Source: Flavobacterium luteum (GTDB lineage: Bacteria > Bacteroidota > Bacteroidia > Flavobacteriales > Flavobacteriaceae). From it: a stretch of DNA of 64,000 nucleotides. Of the stretch, positions 18,283 through 26,269 are shown in pieces. Within the stretch, counting starts at the first letter, position 1, and each line of letters opens with the position of its first letter. Below the pieces are notes generated by a model. It saw only the letters and a program-made list of their open reading frames with translations, ran no database searches and had not been told where the DNA came from. The DNA is taken from NCBI RefSeq assembly GCF_008806775.1, contig NZ_WAEM01000004.1:124001-188000 (forward strand). Direction: 5' to 3'. Both the position numbers and the translations under genes were made by a program.

Positions 18283-19680
18283 ATGAAAATTACTTCTATT
18301 TGTTGTATTGGTGCAGGATACGTTGGTGGACCAACGATGGCTATTATAGCTCAAAAATGCCCACACATAAAAGTTACCGTTGTAGATTTAAATGAAGAAA
18401 GAATAGCAGCTTGGAACGATGATGATGTAAATAATATTCCTATTTACGAACCAGGATTAAGTGACTTAGTGGCGGAAGCAAGAGGAAAAAACTTATTTTT
18501 TTCTACGGAAGTCGAGAAAGCAATAGATGAAGCACAAATGATATTTATATCAGTAAATACGCCTACTAAAACTTACGGTTTAGGCAAAGGAATGGCGGCT
18601 GATTTAAAATACATAGAGCTTTGTGCAAGACAAATAGCTGCTGTTGCAAAAGAGAATAAAATCGTAGTAGAAAAATCTACTTTGCCTGTTAGAACTGCCG
18701 AGGCTGTAAAAAATATTTTAGACAATACAGGAAATGGAGTGCAATTCCAAATTCTATCAAATCCAGAGTTCTTGGCCGAAGGAACAGCGGTTCAAGATTT
18801 ATTAAATCCCGATAGAGTATTAATTGGGGGAGATGCTACAAATGGTCAAGAAGCAATTGATGCTTTAGTCGAAGTTTATGCAAATTGGGTTCCAAGGGAG
18901 AAAATTTTAACTACAAATCTCTGGTCTTCAGAATTGTCAAAATTAACAGCTAATGCTTTTTTAGCGCAACGTGTTTCTTCTATTAATGCTATGTCAGAGT
19001 TATGCGAGAAAACAGGTGCAGATATTAATGAATTGTCTAAAGCAATAGGAATGGATAGTAGAATTGGGCCAAAATTCCTTAAAGCATCTGTTGGTTTTGG
19101 AGGGTCTTGTTTTCAAAAAGACATTTTAAATTTGGTTTATATTGCAAAAACTTATGGTTTAAACAAAGTAGCCGATTATTGGGAACAAGTTGTTATTATG
19201 AATGATCATCAAAAGCGACGTTTTTCTAACAATATTGTACAAACATTATACAATACTGTTTCTGGGAAAAAAATTGCTTTTTTAGGTTGGGCATTCAAGA
19301 AAGACACCAATGATACTAGAGAATCTGCTGCTATTAATGTCTCTGATTTTTTACTAAACGAACAAGCAAAAATTGCAGTTTATGACCCTAGGGTAAAAGA
19401 AAAACAAATTATTAACGATTTAATTTATTTAAAGTCAAGATCTCTTGATGATATTAAAAAAGGAGTTATTGTTTATGACAATCCTTATGAAGTTTGTAGA
19501 GGAGCACATGCTATTGCTATTTTAACAGAATGGGATGAATTTAAAGAGTATGATTGGCAAAAAATATACGACAACATGCAAAAACCTGCATTTGTTTTTG
19601 ACGGAAGAAATATTTTAGATGCTAAAAAAATGACTACTATTGGATTTGTATTTAATGCTATAGGTGGTGCAAATGAGTAA
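18283..19680 (+). CDS. ugd: UDP-glucose 6-dehydrogenase, long animal-like type
   Basis: A 465-residue nucleotide-sugar dehydrogenase resembling the eukaryotic-type UDP-glucose dehydrogenase, producing UDP-GlcA. It shows the Rossmann motif GAGYVGGPT near residue 10, IPIYEPGL near 52, [10 protein letters not shown] near 88, and the catalytic cysteine in FGGSCFQKD near residue 274. Longer than TviB-type enzymes because of extra segments in the C-terminal half. It sits behind its own candidate promoter and conserved leader. UDP-GlcA can feed the 4-epimerase encoded at 49585 to make UDP-GalA. Confidence 0.92.
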   Translation: MKITSICCIGAGYVGGPTMAIIAQKCPHIKVTVVDLNEERIAAWNDDDVNNIPIYEPGLSDLVAEARGKNLFFSTEVEKAIDEAQMIFISVNTPTKTYGLGKGMAADLKYIELCARQIAAVAKENKIVVEKSTLPVRTAEAVKNILDNTGNGVQFQILSNPEFLAEGTAVQDLLNPDRVLIGGDATNGQEAIDALVEVYANWVPREKILTTNLWSSELSKLTANAFLAQRVSSINAMSELCEKTGADINELSKAIGMDSRIGPKFLKASVGFGGSCFQKDILNLVYIAKTYGLNKVADYWEQVVIMNDHQKRRFSNNIVQTLYNTVSGKKIAFLGWAFKKDTNDTRESAAINVSDFLLNEQAKIAVYDPRVKEKQIINDLIYLKSRSLDDIKKGVIVYDNPYEVCRGAHAIAILTEWDEFKEYDWQKIYDNMQKPAFVFDGRNILDAKKMTTIGFVFNAIGGANE

Positions 19681-19708
19681 ATTATAGTAAAAAACAAAAC
19701 GCTAAATG

Positions 19709-19740
19709 ATTTTAAAAAATTAAATTTTTGTTTTTAAAAT
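19709..19740. terminator. Possible terminator stem after the dehydrogenase gene
   Basis: ATTTTAAAAA at 19709-19718 and TTTTTAAAAT at 19731-19740 form a perfect ten-pair inverted repeat with a 12-base loop, 29 bases after the stop codon. The stem is entirely A-T, so it is weak as an RNA hairpin. Confidence 0.35.
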
Positions 19741-19793
19741 AATAAGGTATATTAAGAAAAAGTGATTTTTTTATTGAATTAGTTTATTTTTAA

Positions 19794-19822
19794 AATATTG
19801 AGTACTTTTGTTACTCAATATT
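19794..19822. promoter_or_regulatory. Perfect 11-base palindrome overlapping a promoter: likely operator
   Basis: AATATTGAGTA (19794-19804) and TACTCAATATT (19812-19822) are exact reverse complements separated by seven bases. A TACTTTTG -7 element (19803-19810) lies across the left arm and loop, and the right arm ends four bases before ATG 19827. The transcript would start inside the right arm, so the symmetry is more likely read by a protein on DNA than as RNA structure. The winged-helix protein encoded next is the obvious candidate ligand. Confidence 0.7.
19803..19810 (+). promoter_or_regulatory. TAnnTTTG -7 element of the regulator gene
   Basis: TACTTTTG matches the Bacteroidota -7 consensus. 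No clear TTTG partner is present at the right distance; the closest TTG (19774-19776) is 26 bases upstream. A weak upstream element suggests a promoter that needs help or is tightly controlled. Confidence 0.45.
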
Positions 19823-19826
19823 AAGC

Positions 19827-20333
19827 ATGCTAGAAACTTTAATAACATCAAAAACTCGAATTCGCATACTGGTAAAGTTTTTTATAAACGTTGCTAATGA
19901 TGGATATTTAAGAGGCCTCGCAGAAGAACTAAATGAATCTACAAACTCCATTAGAAAAGAATTAAATAATTTATTGCAGGCTGGTTATTTAGAAAAAGAA
20001 GCTATAAACAATAAAGTAATCTATAAAGCTAATGCCAAACATCCTTTATTTACTGTTTTACAAAAGATTGTTCATCAGCACATAGGTATAGATGCTATTG
20101 TTGAATTAATTTTGCAACGAATAGGCACTATTGAAAAAGTTGTTGTGATTGGTGATTATGCAAATGGTAAGGACAGTGGAATAATTGAAGTTGTTCTGAT
20201 TGGTAAAGAATTAGATGCTAAATACATTTATAATTTAGCTTCAAAAATTGAAAGTAGGATAAAAAGGAAAATAAAGTTTTATATAAATGATTATCAATAT
20301 GGTAAAGGATTGGTAATTTACGAAGCGACTTAA
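19827..20333 (+). CDS. Winged-helix regulator with degenerate nucleotidyltransferase-like domain
   Basis: A 168-residue protein. Residues 1-70 form a winged-helix DNA-binding domain (LAEELNESTNSIRKELNNL as recognition region). Residues about 85-168 resemble a small nucleotidyltransferase fold: GDYANGKDSG near residue 109 sits where active enzymes have the GS and Asp-x-Asp metal-binding motif, but the second acidic motif reads EVVLIG, so catalysis looks lost. Such proteins are found next to polysaccharide antiterminators in Flavobacteria; the role is not established. The palindrome at 19794-19822 directly before the gene suggests autoregulation. It is followed after 14 bases by the antiterminator gene. 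Confidence 0.75.
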   Translation: MLETLITSKTRIRILVKFFINVANDGYLRGLAEELNESTNSIRKELNNLLQAGYLEKEAINNKVIYKANAKHPLFTVLQKIVHQHIGIDAIVELILQRIGTIEKVVVIGDYANGKDSGIIEVVLIGKELDAKYIYNLASKIESRIKRKIKFYINDYQYGKGLVIYEAT

Positions 20334-20347
20334 AAAAATAAATAAAT

Positions 20348-20818
20348 ATGCCTTGGTTTGTCATTTATACAAAGCCGCGAAATGAAAAAAAAGTAGCAGA
20401 GCGTTTAGAAAAACTTGGGATTATTGTATATTGTCCTTTGGTTACTCAAATAAAACAATGGTCTGATAGAAAAAAGAAAGTACAAAAGCCACTTTTTAAT
20501 TCATACCTTTTTGTTTGTTTAGAGGATAAAGAAAGGCAAAATGTTTTTCAAGTTTCTGGAGTAGTCAGGTATTTATTTTGGTTAGGAAAGCCTGCGGAAG
20601 TTCGTAATGAAGAAATTGAAATATTAAAAGAAAGTTTAAAAGGAGTTATGTCTTCAGTTGAAGTTACTTCAATTAATGCTGGTGATATTTTAAATATTCC
20701 TAGCGGTCCTTTTAAAGGCAAAGAAGGTATAGTAAAACATATAAATAAAAATAGTTTACAGTTAATTCTTAAAGAGTTGGGTTTTTTAATTACTTTAACA
20801 AAAGAAGAAATTCAATAA
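20348..20818 (+). CDS. UpxY/NusG-like transcription antiterminator
   Basis: A 156-residue NusG paralogue. It begins with PWFVIYTKPRNEKKVAERL, the NGN-domain signature, followed by PLFNSYLFVCL and VRYLFWLGKPA; a KOW domain (GDILNIPSGPFKGKEGIV) occupies about residues 112-135. In Bacteroides, UpxY proteins bind the elongating RNA polymerase and prevent early termination in their own capsule operon. Here the gene directly precedes the dTDP-sugar genes, so it is expected to allow transcription into the long operon that follows. The leader before the regulator gene is very short, which differs from the Bacteroides arrangement. Confidence 0.9.
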   Translation: MPWFVIYTKPRNEKKVAERLEKLGIIVYCPLVTQIKQWSDRKKKVQKPLFNSYLFVCLEDKERQNVFQVSGVVRYLFWLGKPAEVRNEEIEILKESLKGVMSSVEVTSINAGDILNIPSGPFKGKEGIVKHINKNSLQLILKELGFLITLTKEEIQ

Positions 20819-20827
20819 TATAAAGTA

Positions 20828-20858
20828 ACGTTTATAAGTCCTAGTTAGTTATAAATGT
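20828..20858 (+). other. Hairpin just after the antiterminator gene
   Basis: ACGTTTATAA (20828-20837) and TTATAAATGT (20849-20858) form a ten-pair stem with one G-U pair and an 11-base loop, ten bases after the antiterminator stop codon. It lacks a T run. It could be an attenuator or pause site that the antiterminator must pass, or have no role. Confidence 0.35.
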
Positions 20859-20919
20859 GACTGACAGGGCGAAGCCATTTAAAAAAGTAAGATAATTTAA
20901 TTAGTAAGTATTCCATACA

Positions 20920-21966
20920 ATGAAAAAAATAATAATCACCGGGGGAGCCGGATTTATTGGGTCTCATGTTATAAGAAGATTTGTAAAAAAATATCCTCAA
21001 TATCAAATATTTAATCTTGACGCTCTTACTTATGCAGGGAATTTAGAAAATATTGCAGATATTCAGAATGAACCCAATTATACTTTTATAAAAGGAGATA
21101 TCGTTAATGAGGATTTCATCAACGAACTTTTTCAAAAACATCAGTTCGATGCAGTAATCCATTTAGCTGCTGAATCACATGTAGACCGTTCAATTACTGA
21201 TCCTCTATCATTTGTTAAAACAAATGTAATAGGAACTATGAATTTATTAAATGCCGCAAAGCAAATATGGAATAATAATTTCGAAGGAAAACGATTTTAT
21301 CATGTAAGTACCGATGAGGTTTACGGAACTTTAGGAGCAACAGGATTGTTTACAGAAACTACTCCTTATGCACCAAATTCTCCTTATTCAGCATCTAAAG
21401 CTAGTTCAGATCATTTTGTTAGGGCTTATGGAGAAACGTATGGCTTACCTTATGTTATTACAAATTGTTCCAATAATTATGGGCCTAATCATTTCCCTGA
21501 AAAATTAATTCCATTATTAATTAACAATATTATCCAAAATAAACCATTGCCTGTATATGGTGACGGAAAATACACTCGTGATTGGTTGTTTGTAAAAGAT
21601 CATGCTGTTGCTATTGATTTGGTTTTTCATGAAGGAATAAATCACGAAACATATAATATTGGCGGATTTAATGAATGGCAAAACATCGATTTGGTTAAAT
21701 TATTATGCCAAAAAATGGATGAAAAACTAGGAAAAGTTTCTGGGACTTCAGAAAAATTAATAACGTATGTTAAAGATAGACCTGGGCATGATTTGAGATA
21801 TGCCATCGATGCCAATAAAATAAATAAGGAATTAGGATGGAGTCCATCCGTAACTTTTGAAGAAGGATTAGAGCAAACTATAGATTGGTATTTAGAAAAT
21901 TCTGAATGGCTAAATAATGTAACTAGCGGAAGTTATCAAAAGTATTATGACAATCAATATGAATAG
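20920..21966 (+). CDS. rfbB: dTDP-glucose 4,6-dehydratase
   Basis: Converts dTDP-glucose into dTDP-4-keto-6-deoxyglucose, the shared precursor of all dTDP-deoxy sugars predicted in this window. The 348-residue sequence has the NAD-binding TGGAGFIGSH near residue 7, LDALTYAGNLENI typical of RfbB, the catalytic STDEVYG near 129, YSASKAS near 158 and NNYGPNHFPEKLIP near 186. RmlA, which makes dTDP-glucose, and RmlC/RmlD are not in this window, so rhamnose is not the evident product here; the next genes direct the intermediate to amino sugars. First metabolic gene after the antiterminator. Confidence 0.96.
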   Translation: MKKIIITGGAGFIGSHVIRRFVKKYPQYQIFNLDALTYAGNLENIADIQNEPNYTFIKGDIVNEDFINELFQKHQFDAVIHLAAESHVDRSITDPLSFVKTNVIGTMNLLNAAKQIWNNNFEGKRFYHVSTDEVYGTLGATGLFTETTPYAPNSPYSASKASSDHFVRAYGETYGLPYVITNCSNNYGPNHFPEKLIPLLINNIIQNKPLPVYGDGKYTRDWLFVKDHAVAIDLVFHEGINHETYNIGGFNEWQNIDLVKLLCQKMDEKLGKVSGTSEKLITYVKDRPGHDLRYAIDANKINKELGWSPSVTFEEGLEQTIDWYLENSEWLNNVTSGSYQKYYDNQYE

Positions 21967-22030
21967 TACTATATTTAAAAAAATAACTTTATTTATAAAT
22001 GAGATTAAAATCAATCAATAAATTTAAAAA

Positions 22031-22450
22031 ATGGATTTTAAAGATGATTTTAATACCCCTAGAATTATACAATTCCCAAAAATTCAAGACCCTAAAGGGA
22101 ATTTAACTTTTATTCAAAATCCTCAGCATGTGCCTTTTGAAATAAAAAGAACTTTTTGGACTTATGATATACCAGGAGGAGAGATTAGAGGCGGACATGC
22201 TTATAAATCACAGGAAGAAATCATAATTGCATTAAGCGGAAGTTTTGATGTAATTGTAACTAATTTATTAGGTAAAACAGAAAAATTTTCTTTAAATAGG
22301 TCTTATTATGGGCTTTACTTACCCAAATTGACATGGCGATATATGGAAAATTTCTCTACAAATTCATTAAGCCTACATTTATCAAGTAAGGAGTTCTTTG
22401 AAGAAGATTATGTTAGGGAGTTTGAATTGTTTAAAAAATTGTCACAATGA
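22031..22450 (+). CDS. FdtA/WxcM-like sugar 3,4-ketoisomerase homologue, copy 1, altered active site
   Basis: A 139-residue single-domain cupin of the FdtA/QdtA family. Members isomerise dTDP-4-keto-6-deoxyglucose to the 3-keto sugar using two histidines in an RGxHAHK motif. Here the motif reads RGGHAYK, with His 56 kept and Tyr 58 in place of the second histidine. The protein may therefore be impaired, have altered specificity, or act as a partner of the intact paralogue encoded next, with which it overlaps by four bases. Family assignment is strong; activity is doubtful. Confidence 0.8.
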   Translation: MDFKDDFNTPRIIQFPKIQDPKGNLTFIQNPQHVPFEIKRTFWTYDIPGGEIRGGHAYKSQEEIIIALSGSFDVIVTNLLGKTEKFSLNRSYYGLYLPKLTWRYMENFSTNSLSLHLSSKEFFEEDYVREFELFKKLSQ

Positions 22451-22860
22451 TTCCTATACAAATAAGAGATTGTCACACGATTGTTTTACCTAAAATTGGG
22501 AATAGAAACGGGCATATTACGGCAATAAATAATAATATTGAAATTCCTTTTGCTGTTAGACGTGTTTTTTATTTATATGACATTCAAGGTGGAGATTCTC
22601 GAGGAGCTCATGCTCATAAGGAATGCCATCAATTTTTAGTTGCAGCAAGTGGTTCATTCGAAGTATTGTTAGACGATGGAATTTCAAAACACAAAGTACT
22701 TTTAAATTTGCCAGATGTAGGGTTGCATATTCCTCCAGGAATTTGGGCATCTGAAATGAATTTTTCAAGTGGGGCAATCTGTTTAGTCTTAGCCTCACAT
22801 GATTTTAATGAAGAGGATTATATAAGAGATTATAATAATTATTTAGAATGGAAATCATAG
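22447..22860 (+). CDS. fdtA: dTDP-4-keto-6-deoxyglucose 3,4-ketoisomerase (FdtA/QdtA type), copy 2
   Basis: A 137-residue cupin with the complete RGAHAHK motif (His 55 and His 57), the two residues known to be required in FdtA. It turns dTDP-4-keto-6-deoxyglucose into the 3-keto isomer, the substrate of the FdtB-type aminotransferase encoded at 23829. Whether the product has the galacto (FdtA) or gluco (QdtA) form cannot be told by eye, so the final sugar is Fuc3N or Qui3N. It starts within the last codons of the altered paralogue. Confidence 0.87.
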   Translation: MIPIQIRDCHTIVLPKIGNRNGHITAINNNIEIPFAVRRVFYLYDIQGGDSRGAHAHKECHQFLVAASGSFEVLLDDGISKHKVLLNLPDVGLHIPPGIWASEMNFSSGAICLVLASHDFNEEDYIRDYNNYLEWKS

Positions 22861-22878
22861 TAAGAAGTTCTTTGATTT

Positions 22879-23814
22879 ATGATTGAAATAATAAAATATG
22901 AATCATCAAGAAGTAATGAATGGGACAATTTTGTTTCCAATTCAAGAATAGATTCCTTTATTTTTTTCAGAGATTTCATGGATTATCATTCCCATAAGTT
23001 TGTTGATTTTTCTTTGATGATATACAAAAAAGGCAATTTAGATGCAGTAATACCAGGAAATATTGACAATGATATTTTTTATTCCCATCAAGGATTAACT
23101 TATGGGGGGGTAATTACATCCGTAAATTCTAAAACTGTCGATATAATTAATTACTTTAATACTATCAATATTTTTTTAAAGAATAATGGTTTAAAACGAG
23201 TTGTGTATAAATCAATTCCATACATCTATAACAAGTTACCAACTCAGGAAGATTTGTATGTATTATTTAAGTTAAAAGCACAAAAAATAGCTTGTAATAT
23301 TTCATCAACTATTTATCAAAACAATAAATTGCCTTTTATAGAATTACGAAAAAGAGGATCCAAAAAAGCTAAAGTAAATAATGTAGAAATAATAAAAACT
23401 ACTGATTTTAGAGACTTTTGGACCGTTTTAGAAGACAACTTAATAGCTACTCATGGAGTTAAGCCAGTACACACTATAAATGAAATAACATTTCTGCATA
23501 AAAAATTTCCTGATAATATTGTTGGTTATACTTGTTTGCTGGATTCAAAAGTAATTGCAGGTTGTGTACTTTTTGTAATGAAAAATGTTGTTCATGTCCA
23601 GTACATTTCAGCAAATGACAAAGGGAAAGAGGTTGGCGCATTAGATTTACTGTTTGAAAATCTAATAATTGAAAAATACAATCATAAAGACTTTTTCGAT
23701 TTCGGGCAATCAACAGAACAAATGGGTGCTGTTTTGAATGAAAATTTAATATTTCAGAAAGAAGGCTTTGGTGCAAGAGGAGTTTGTTATGACACCTATA
23801 AATACGATATCTAA
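22879..23814 (+). CDS. GNAT/FemAB-like acyltransferase
   Basis: A 311-residue protein of the FemAB / GNAT-type fold: an N-terminal half with YGGVITS near residue 75 and a C-terminal half with VIAGCVLFV and DFGQSTE near residue 275, typical of peptidoglycan or polysaccharide aminoacyl/acyltransferases of this class. Position between the ketoisomerase and aminotransferase genes suggests it acylates the 3-amino group of the sugar, in place of the usual hexapeptide acetyltransferase FdtC. A run of seven G (23104-23110) lies in the coding sequence, a possible slippage site in such an AT-rich genome. The acyl donor is unknown. Confidence 0.72.
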   Translation: MIEIIKYESSRSNEWDNFVSNSRIDSFIFFRDFMDYHSHKFVDFSLMIYKKGNLDAVIPGNIDNDIFYSHQGLTYGGVITSVNSKTVDIINYFNTINIFLKNNGLKRVVYKSIPYIYNKLPTQEDLYVLFKLKAQKIACNISSTIYQNNKLPFIELRKRGSKKAKVNNVEIIKTTDFRDFWTVLEDNLIATHGVKPVHTINEITFLHKKFPDNIVGYTCLLDSKVIAGCVLFVMKNVVHVQYISANDKGKEVGALDLLFENLIIEKYNHKDFFDFGQSTEQMGAVLNENLIFQKEGFGARGVCYDTYKYDI

Positions 23815-23828
23815 TTTAGTTTTTAATT

Positions 23829-24953
23829 TTGATTAAATTTCTTGATCTTCAAAAAATAAATGCAACTTACTCAGACGAATTAAAATTAGCTGCTTCGGAA
23901 GTCATTGATTCTGGCTGGTTTTTGATGGGAGAAAAAGTAAAAAAATTTGAAAAAAACTTAGCTGCATACATAAGTTCATCATATGCAATTGGCGTAGGAA
24001 ATGGTTTAGATGCGCTTCGATTAATTCTTAAAGGCTATATCGAATTAGGATTTTTGTCAGAAGGAGATGAGGTTATTGTTCCCGCAAATACTTATATAGC
24101 TTCAATTTTAGCCATTACTGATAATAAATTAAAACCAGTTTTAGTAGAACCCAATAATTTAACCTTTAATCTCGATATTGATTTAATCGAGAAGAAAATC
24201 ACTAAAAGAACTAAAGCTATAATGATAGTGCATCTATATGGTCAAGTTTGTTGGAGTGATTCAATTAAAGATTTAGCCAAAAAACACAATTTAAAAATAA
24301 TTGAAGATAATGCTCAAGCTTTTGGTGCTGAATATAATGGTGTGAAAACTGGAGCATTAGGCGATGCAGCAGGATTTAGCTTTTATCCCGGAAAAAATTT
24401 AGGCGCATTAGGCGATGCAGGAGCTGTAACCACAAATAATCATGAGCTTGCGGAAGTTATTAGAGCATTAGGTAATTACGGGAGTAAAAAAAAATATAGC
24501 AATGAATATCAAGGTTTAAATAGTAGATTAGACGAAATTCAAGCTGCTTTTTTAAATGTAAAATTGAAGTATATTGATATAGAAAATCAGCAAAGAAGAG
24601 ATAGGGCTGCATCGTATTTGAAAGGAATATATAATTCTGAAATTATGTTACCATTTCCAAACAATAGTTCTTTAAAAGTTGAAGACAATAAAGAGCATGT
24701 TTGGCATTTATTTGTGATTCGGCATCCAAAAAGAAATCAACTGCAAGACTATCTTAAAAATAATGGAATTGAAACTTTAATACATTATCCAATACCTGCG
24801 AACAAGCAGTTAGCCTATAAAGAAATGAATGAATTAAATTTTCCAATAACTAATTCAATTCACAATGAAATTTTGAGTTTGCCTATAAGCCCAGTGATGA
24901 CTAATACAGAAGTTGCAATAGTTATAGAAGCAATTAATAGTTTTAGATATTAA
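23829..24953 (+). CDS. fdtB: dTDP-3-amino-3,6-dideoxyhexose aminotransferase (FdtB type, DegT/DnrJ family)
   Basis: A PLP-dependent sugar aminotransferase, 374 residues. The start is TTG at 23829, giving the family N-terminus [27 protein letters not shown] near residue 58 and [12 protein letters not shown] near 159 match the family; the PLP lysine is in [16 protein letters not shown] near residue 189. The pattern is that of 3-aminotransferases such as FdtB/QdtB. With RfbB and FdtA it forms a dTDP-Fuc3N or dTDP-Qui3N pathway. It is 14 bases after the acyltransferase gene. Confidence 0.87.
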   Translation: MIKFLDLQKINATYSDELKLAASEVIDSGWFLMGEKVKKFEKNLAAYISSSYAIGVGNGLDALRLILKGYIELGFLSEGDEVIVPANTYIASILAITDNKLKPVLVEPNNLTFNLDIDLIEKKITKRTKAIMIVHLYGQVCWSDSIKDLAKKHNLKIIEDNAQAFGAEYNGVKTGALGDAAGFSFYPGKNLGALGDAGAVTTNNHELAEVIRALGNYGSKKKYSNEYQGLNSRLDEIQAAFLNVKLKYIDIENQQRRDRAASYLKGIYNSEIMLPFPNNSSLKVEDNKEHVWHLFVIRHPKRNQLQDYLKNNGIETLIHYPIPANKQLAYKEMNELNFPITNSIHNEILSLPISPVMTNTEVAIVIEAINSFRY

Positions 24954-24967
24954 AGAACGAAAGTTTT

Positions 24968-25336
24968 ATGAATCCTTACTTTTACATTTTTGGCACACTT
25001 TTTTTTACAGTTTACGGACAAATCGTATTGAAATGGAGGTTGTCAGGGTTGAAAGTTATTTTACCAGAAGGCTTTTCAGAAAAAATAGTCTATTTAACTA
25101 AGCTAATTTTTGATCCTTTTATATTTTCAGGTTTTGCATCTGCATTTATAGCTTCATTATTTTGGATGGCAGCCATGACCAAGTTTGAAATCACACAAGC
25201 ATATCCTTTTATGAGCCTGGCTCCAGCCTTAGTTTTTGTTATTGGAATATTATTTTTAGGAGAGACCTTTAGTATTGGTAAAGTGTTAGGCTTAGGATTA
25301 ATTATTATAGGAATAGTAGTTACCGTGAAATATTAA
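24968..25336 (+). CDS. Small EamA/ArnE-like four-helix transporter, predicted lipid-sugar flippase
   Basis: A 122-residue membrane protein with four hydrophobic helices and the EamA/SMR signature ITQAYPFMSLAPALVF followed by LGETFSIGKVLG. ArnE/ArnF of the L-Ara4N pathway are of this type and flip a undecaprenyl-phosphate-linked sugar. Here the gene is immediately followed, six bases later, by a GtrB/ArnC-type glycosyltransferase, the enzyme that makes such a lipid-linked sugar. It is therefore predicted to move a polyprenyl-phosphate monosaccharide across the inner membrane. A drug-efflux role is less likely in this setting. Confidence 0.78.
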   Translation: MNPYFYIFGTLFFTVYGQIVLKWRLSGLKVILPEGFSEKIVYLTKLIFDPFIFSGFASAFIASLFWMAAMTKFEITQAYPFMSLAPALVFVIGILFLGETFSIGKVLGLGLIIIGIVVTVKY

Positions 25337-25342
25337 TTAAAT

Positions 25343-26269
25343 ATGAAAGAAGTGCCACATATTTCAATAGTAAGTCCTGTTTACAGAGCCGAGAAAATCC
25401 TCGAAAAACTTGTAGATGAAATTCGTAGTGCCATGATGGAAATAAACACTACTTATGAAATTATATTTGTTGATGATAGAAGTCCTGATAATTCTTGGGA
25501 AGTTATGAAACAACTTTCTTCAAAATTTTCTGAAGTGAAGAGCTTCAGATTAAGTAGAAATTTCGGGCAGCATCCTACAATAATGGCTGGGCTTTCAGAA
25601 GCAAAAGGAGAATGGATTGTTGTTATGGATTGTGATCTTCAAGATCAACCGAAAGAAATTATTAGAATGTATGAAAAAACAAAAGAGGGATATGATATAG
25701 TTTTAGCCAGTAGAAGGCATAGACAAGATGGATTTATTAAGAAATTTTCATCGAAATTATTTTATATTGTTTTTAATTATTTATCAGGTATAGAAATAGA
25801 TAATGAAGTAGCTAATTTTGGTATTTATAATCAAAAAGTGATTCAATCAATAACAAAAATCAACGATCATATTAAATTTTTTCCTCTATTTATTAAGTGG
25901 GTTGGTTTTAATTCCACTTCAATTATTGTTAAACACAGCGAAAGAGAAGACGGGAAATCATCGTATAGTTTTTTTAAATTACTTTCATTATCTTTTAATA
26001 CAATTTTATCTTTTTCTGATAAACCATTAAAAATATTTACTTTTTTAGGGCTATCTATTTCTACAATATCTTTTGCTTTTGGATGTTATTATCTATTTCA
26101 GTCGCTAACGGGGCAAATCAAAGAACCGGGATTTAGTTCGTTAATAATTTCAATTTGGTTATTATCAGGAATTATTATTTCAATAATCGGAATAGTAGGT
26201 GTCTATTTAGGTAAAACTTTTAATCAAGTTAAAAACAGACCAATTTATATTATCGACGAAAAAAGATGA
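25343..26269 (+). CDS. Polyprenyl-phosphate glycosyltransferase (GtrB/ArnC type, GT2)
   Basis: A 308-residue GT2 enzyme: catalytic domain in residues 1-210 with SIVSPVYRAEKI, IIFVDDRSPDNSW, the DCDLQDQP metal motif near 96 and SYSFFKLL, then two membrane helices near 232-256 and 265-290. This is the layout of GtrB, ArnC and DPM1, which load one sugar on undecaprenyl phosphate with retention of a single phosphate. The predicted donor is the dTDP-sugar made by the genes that follow. It overlaps the WecD-like gene by four bases. Confidence 0.88.
   Translation: MKEVPHISIVSPVYRAEKILEKLVDEIRSAMMEINTTYEIIFVDDRSPDNSWEVMKQLSSKFSEVKSFRLSRNFGQHPTIMAGLSEAKGEWIVVMDCDLQDQPKEIIRMYEKTKEGYDIVLASRRHRQDGFIKKFSSKLFYIVFNYLSGIEIDNEVANFGIYNQKVIQSITKINDHIKFFPLFIKWVGFNSTSIIVKHSEREDGKSSYSFFKLLSLSFNTILSFSDKPLKIFTFLGLSISTISFAFGCYYLFQSLTGQIKEPGFSSLIISIWLLSGIIISIIGIVGVYLGKTFNQVKNRPIYIIDEKR

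Noticed and set aside
20819..20919. Small gene between the antiterminator and rfbB
   Set aside because: Only very short frames are present; the hairpin is the only structure of note.
24968..25336. Small four-helix protein as a drug-efflux pump
   Set aside because: Its coupling to a GtrB/ArnC-type gene and the ArnE-like look make a lipid-sugar flippase more likely.
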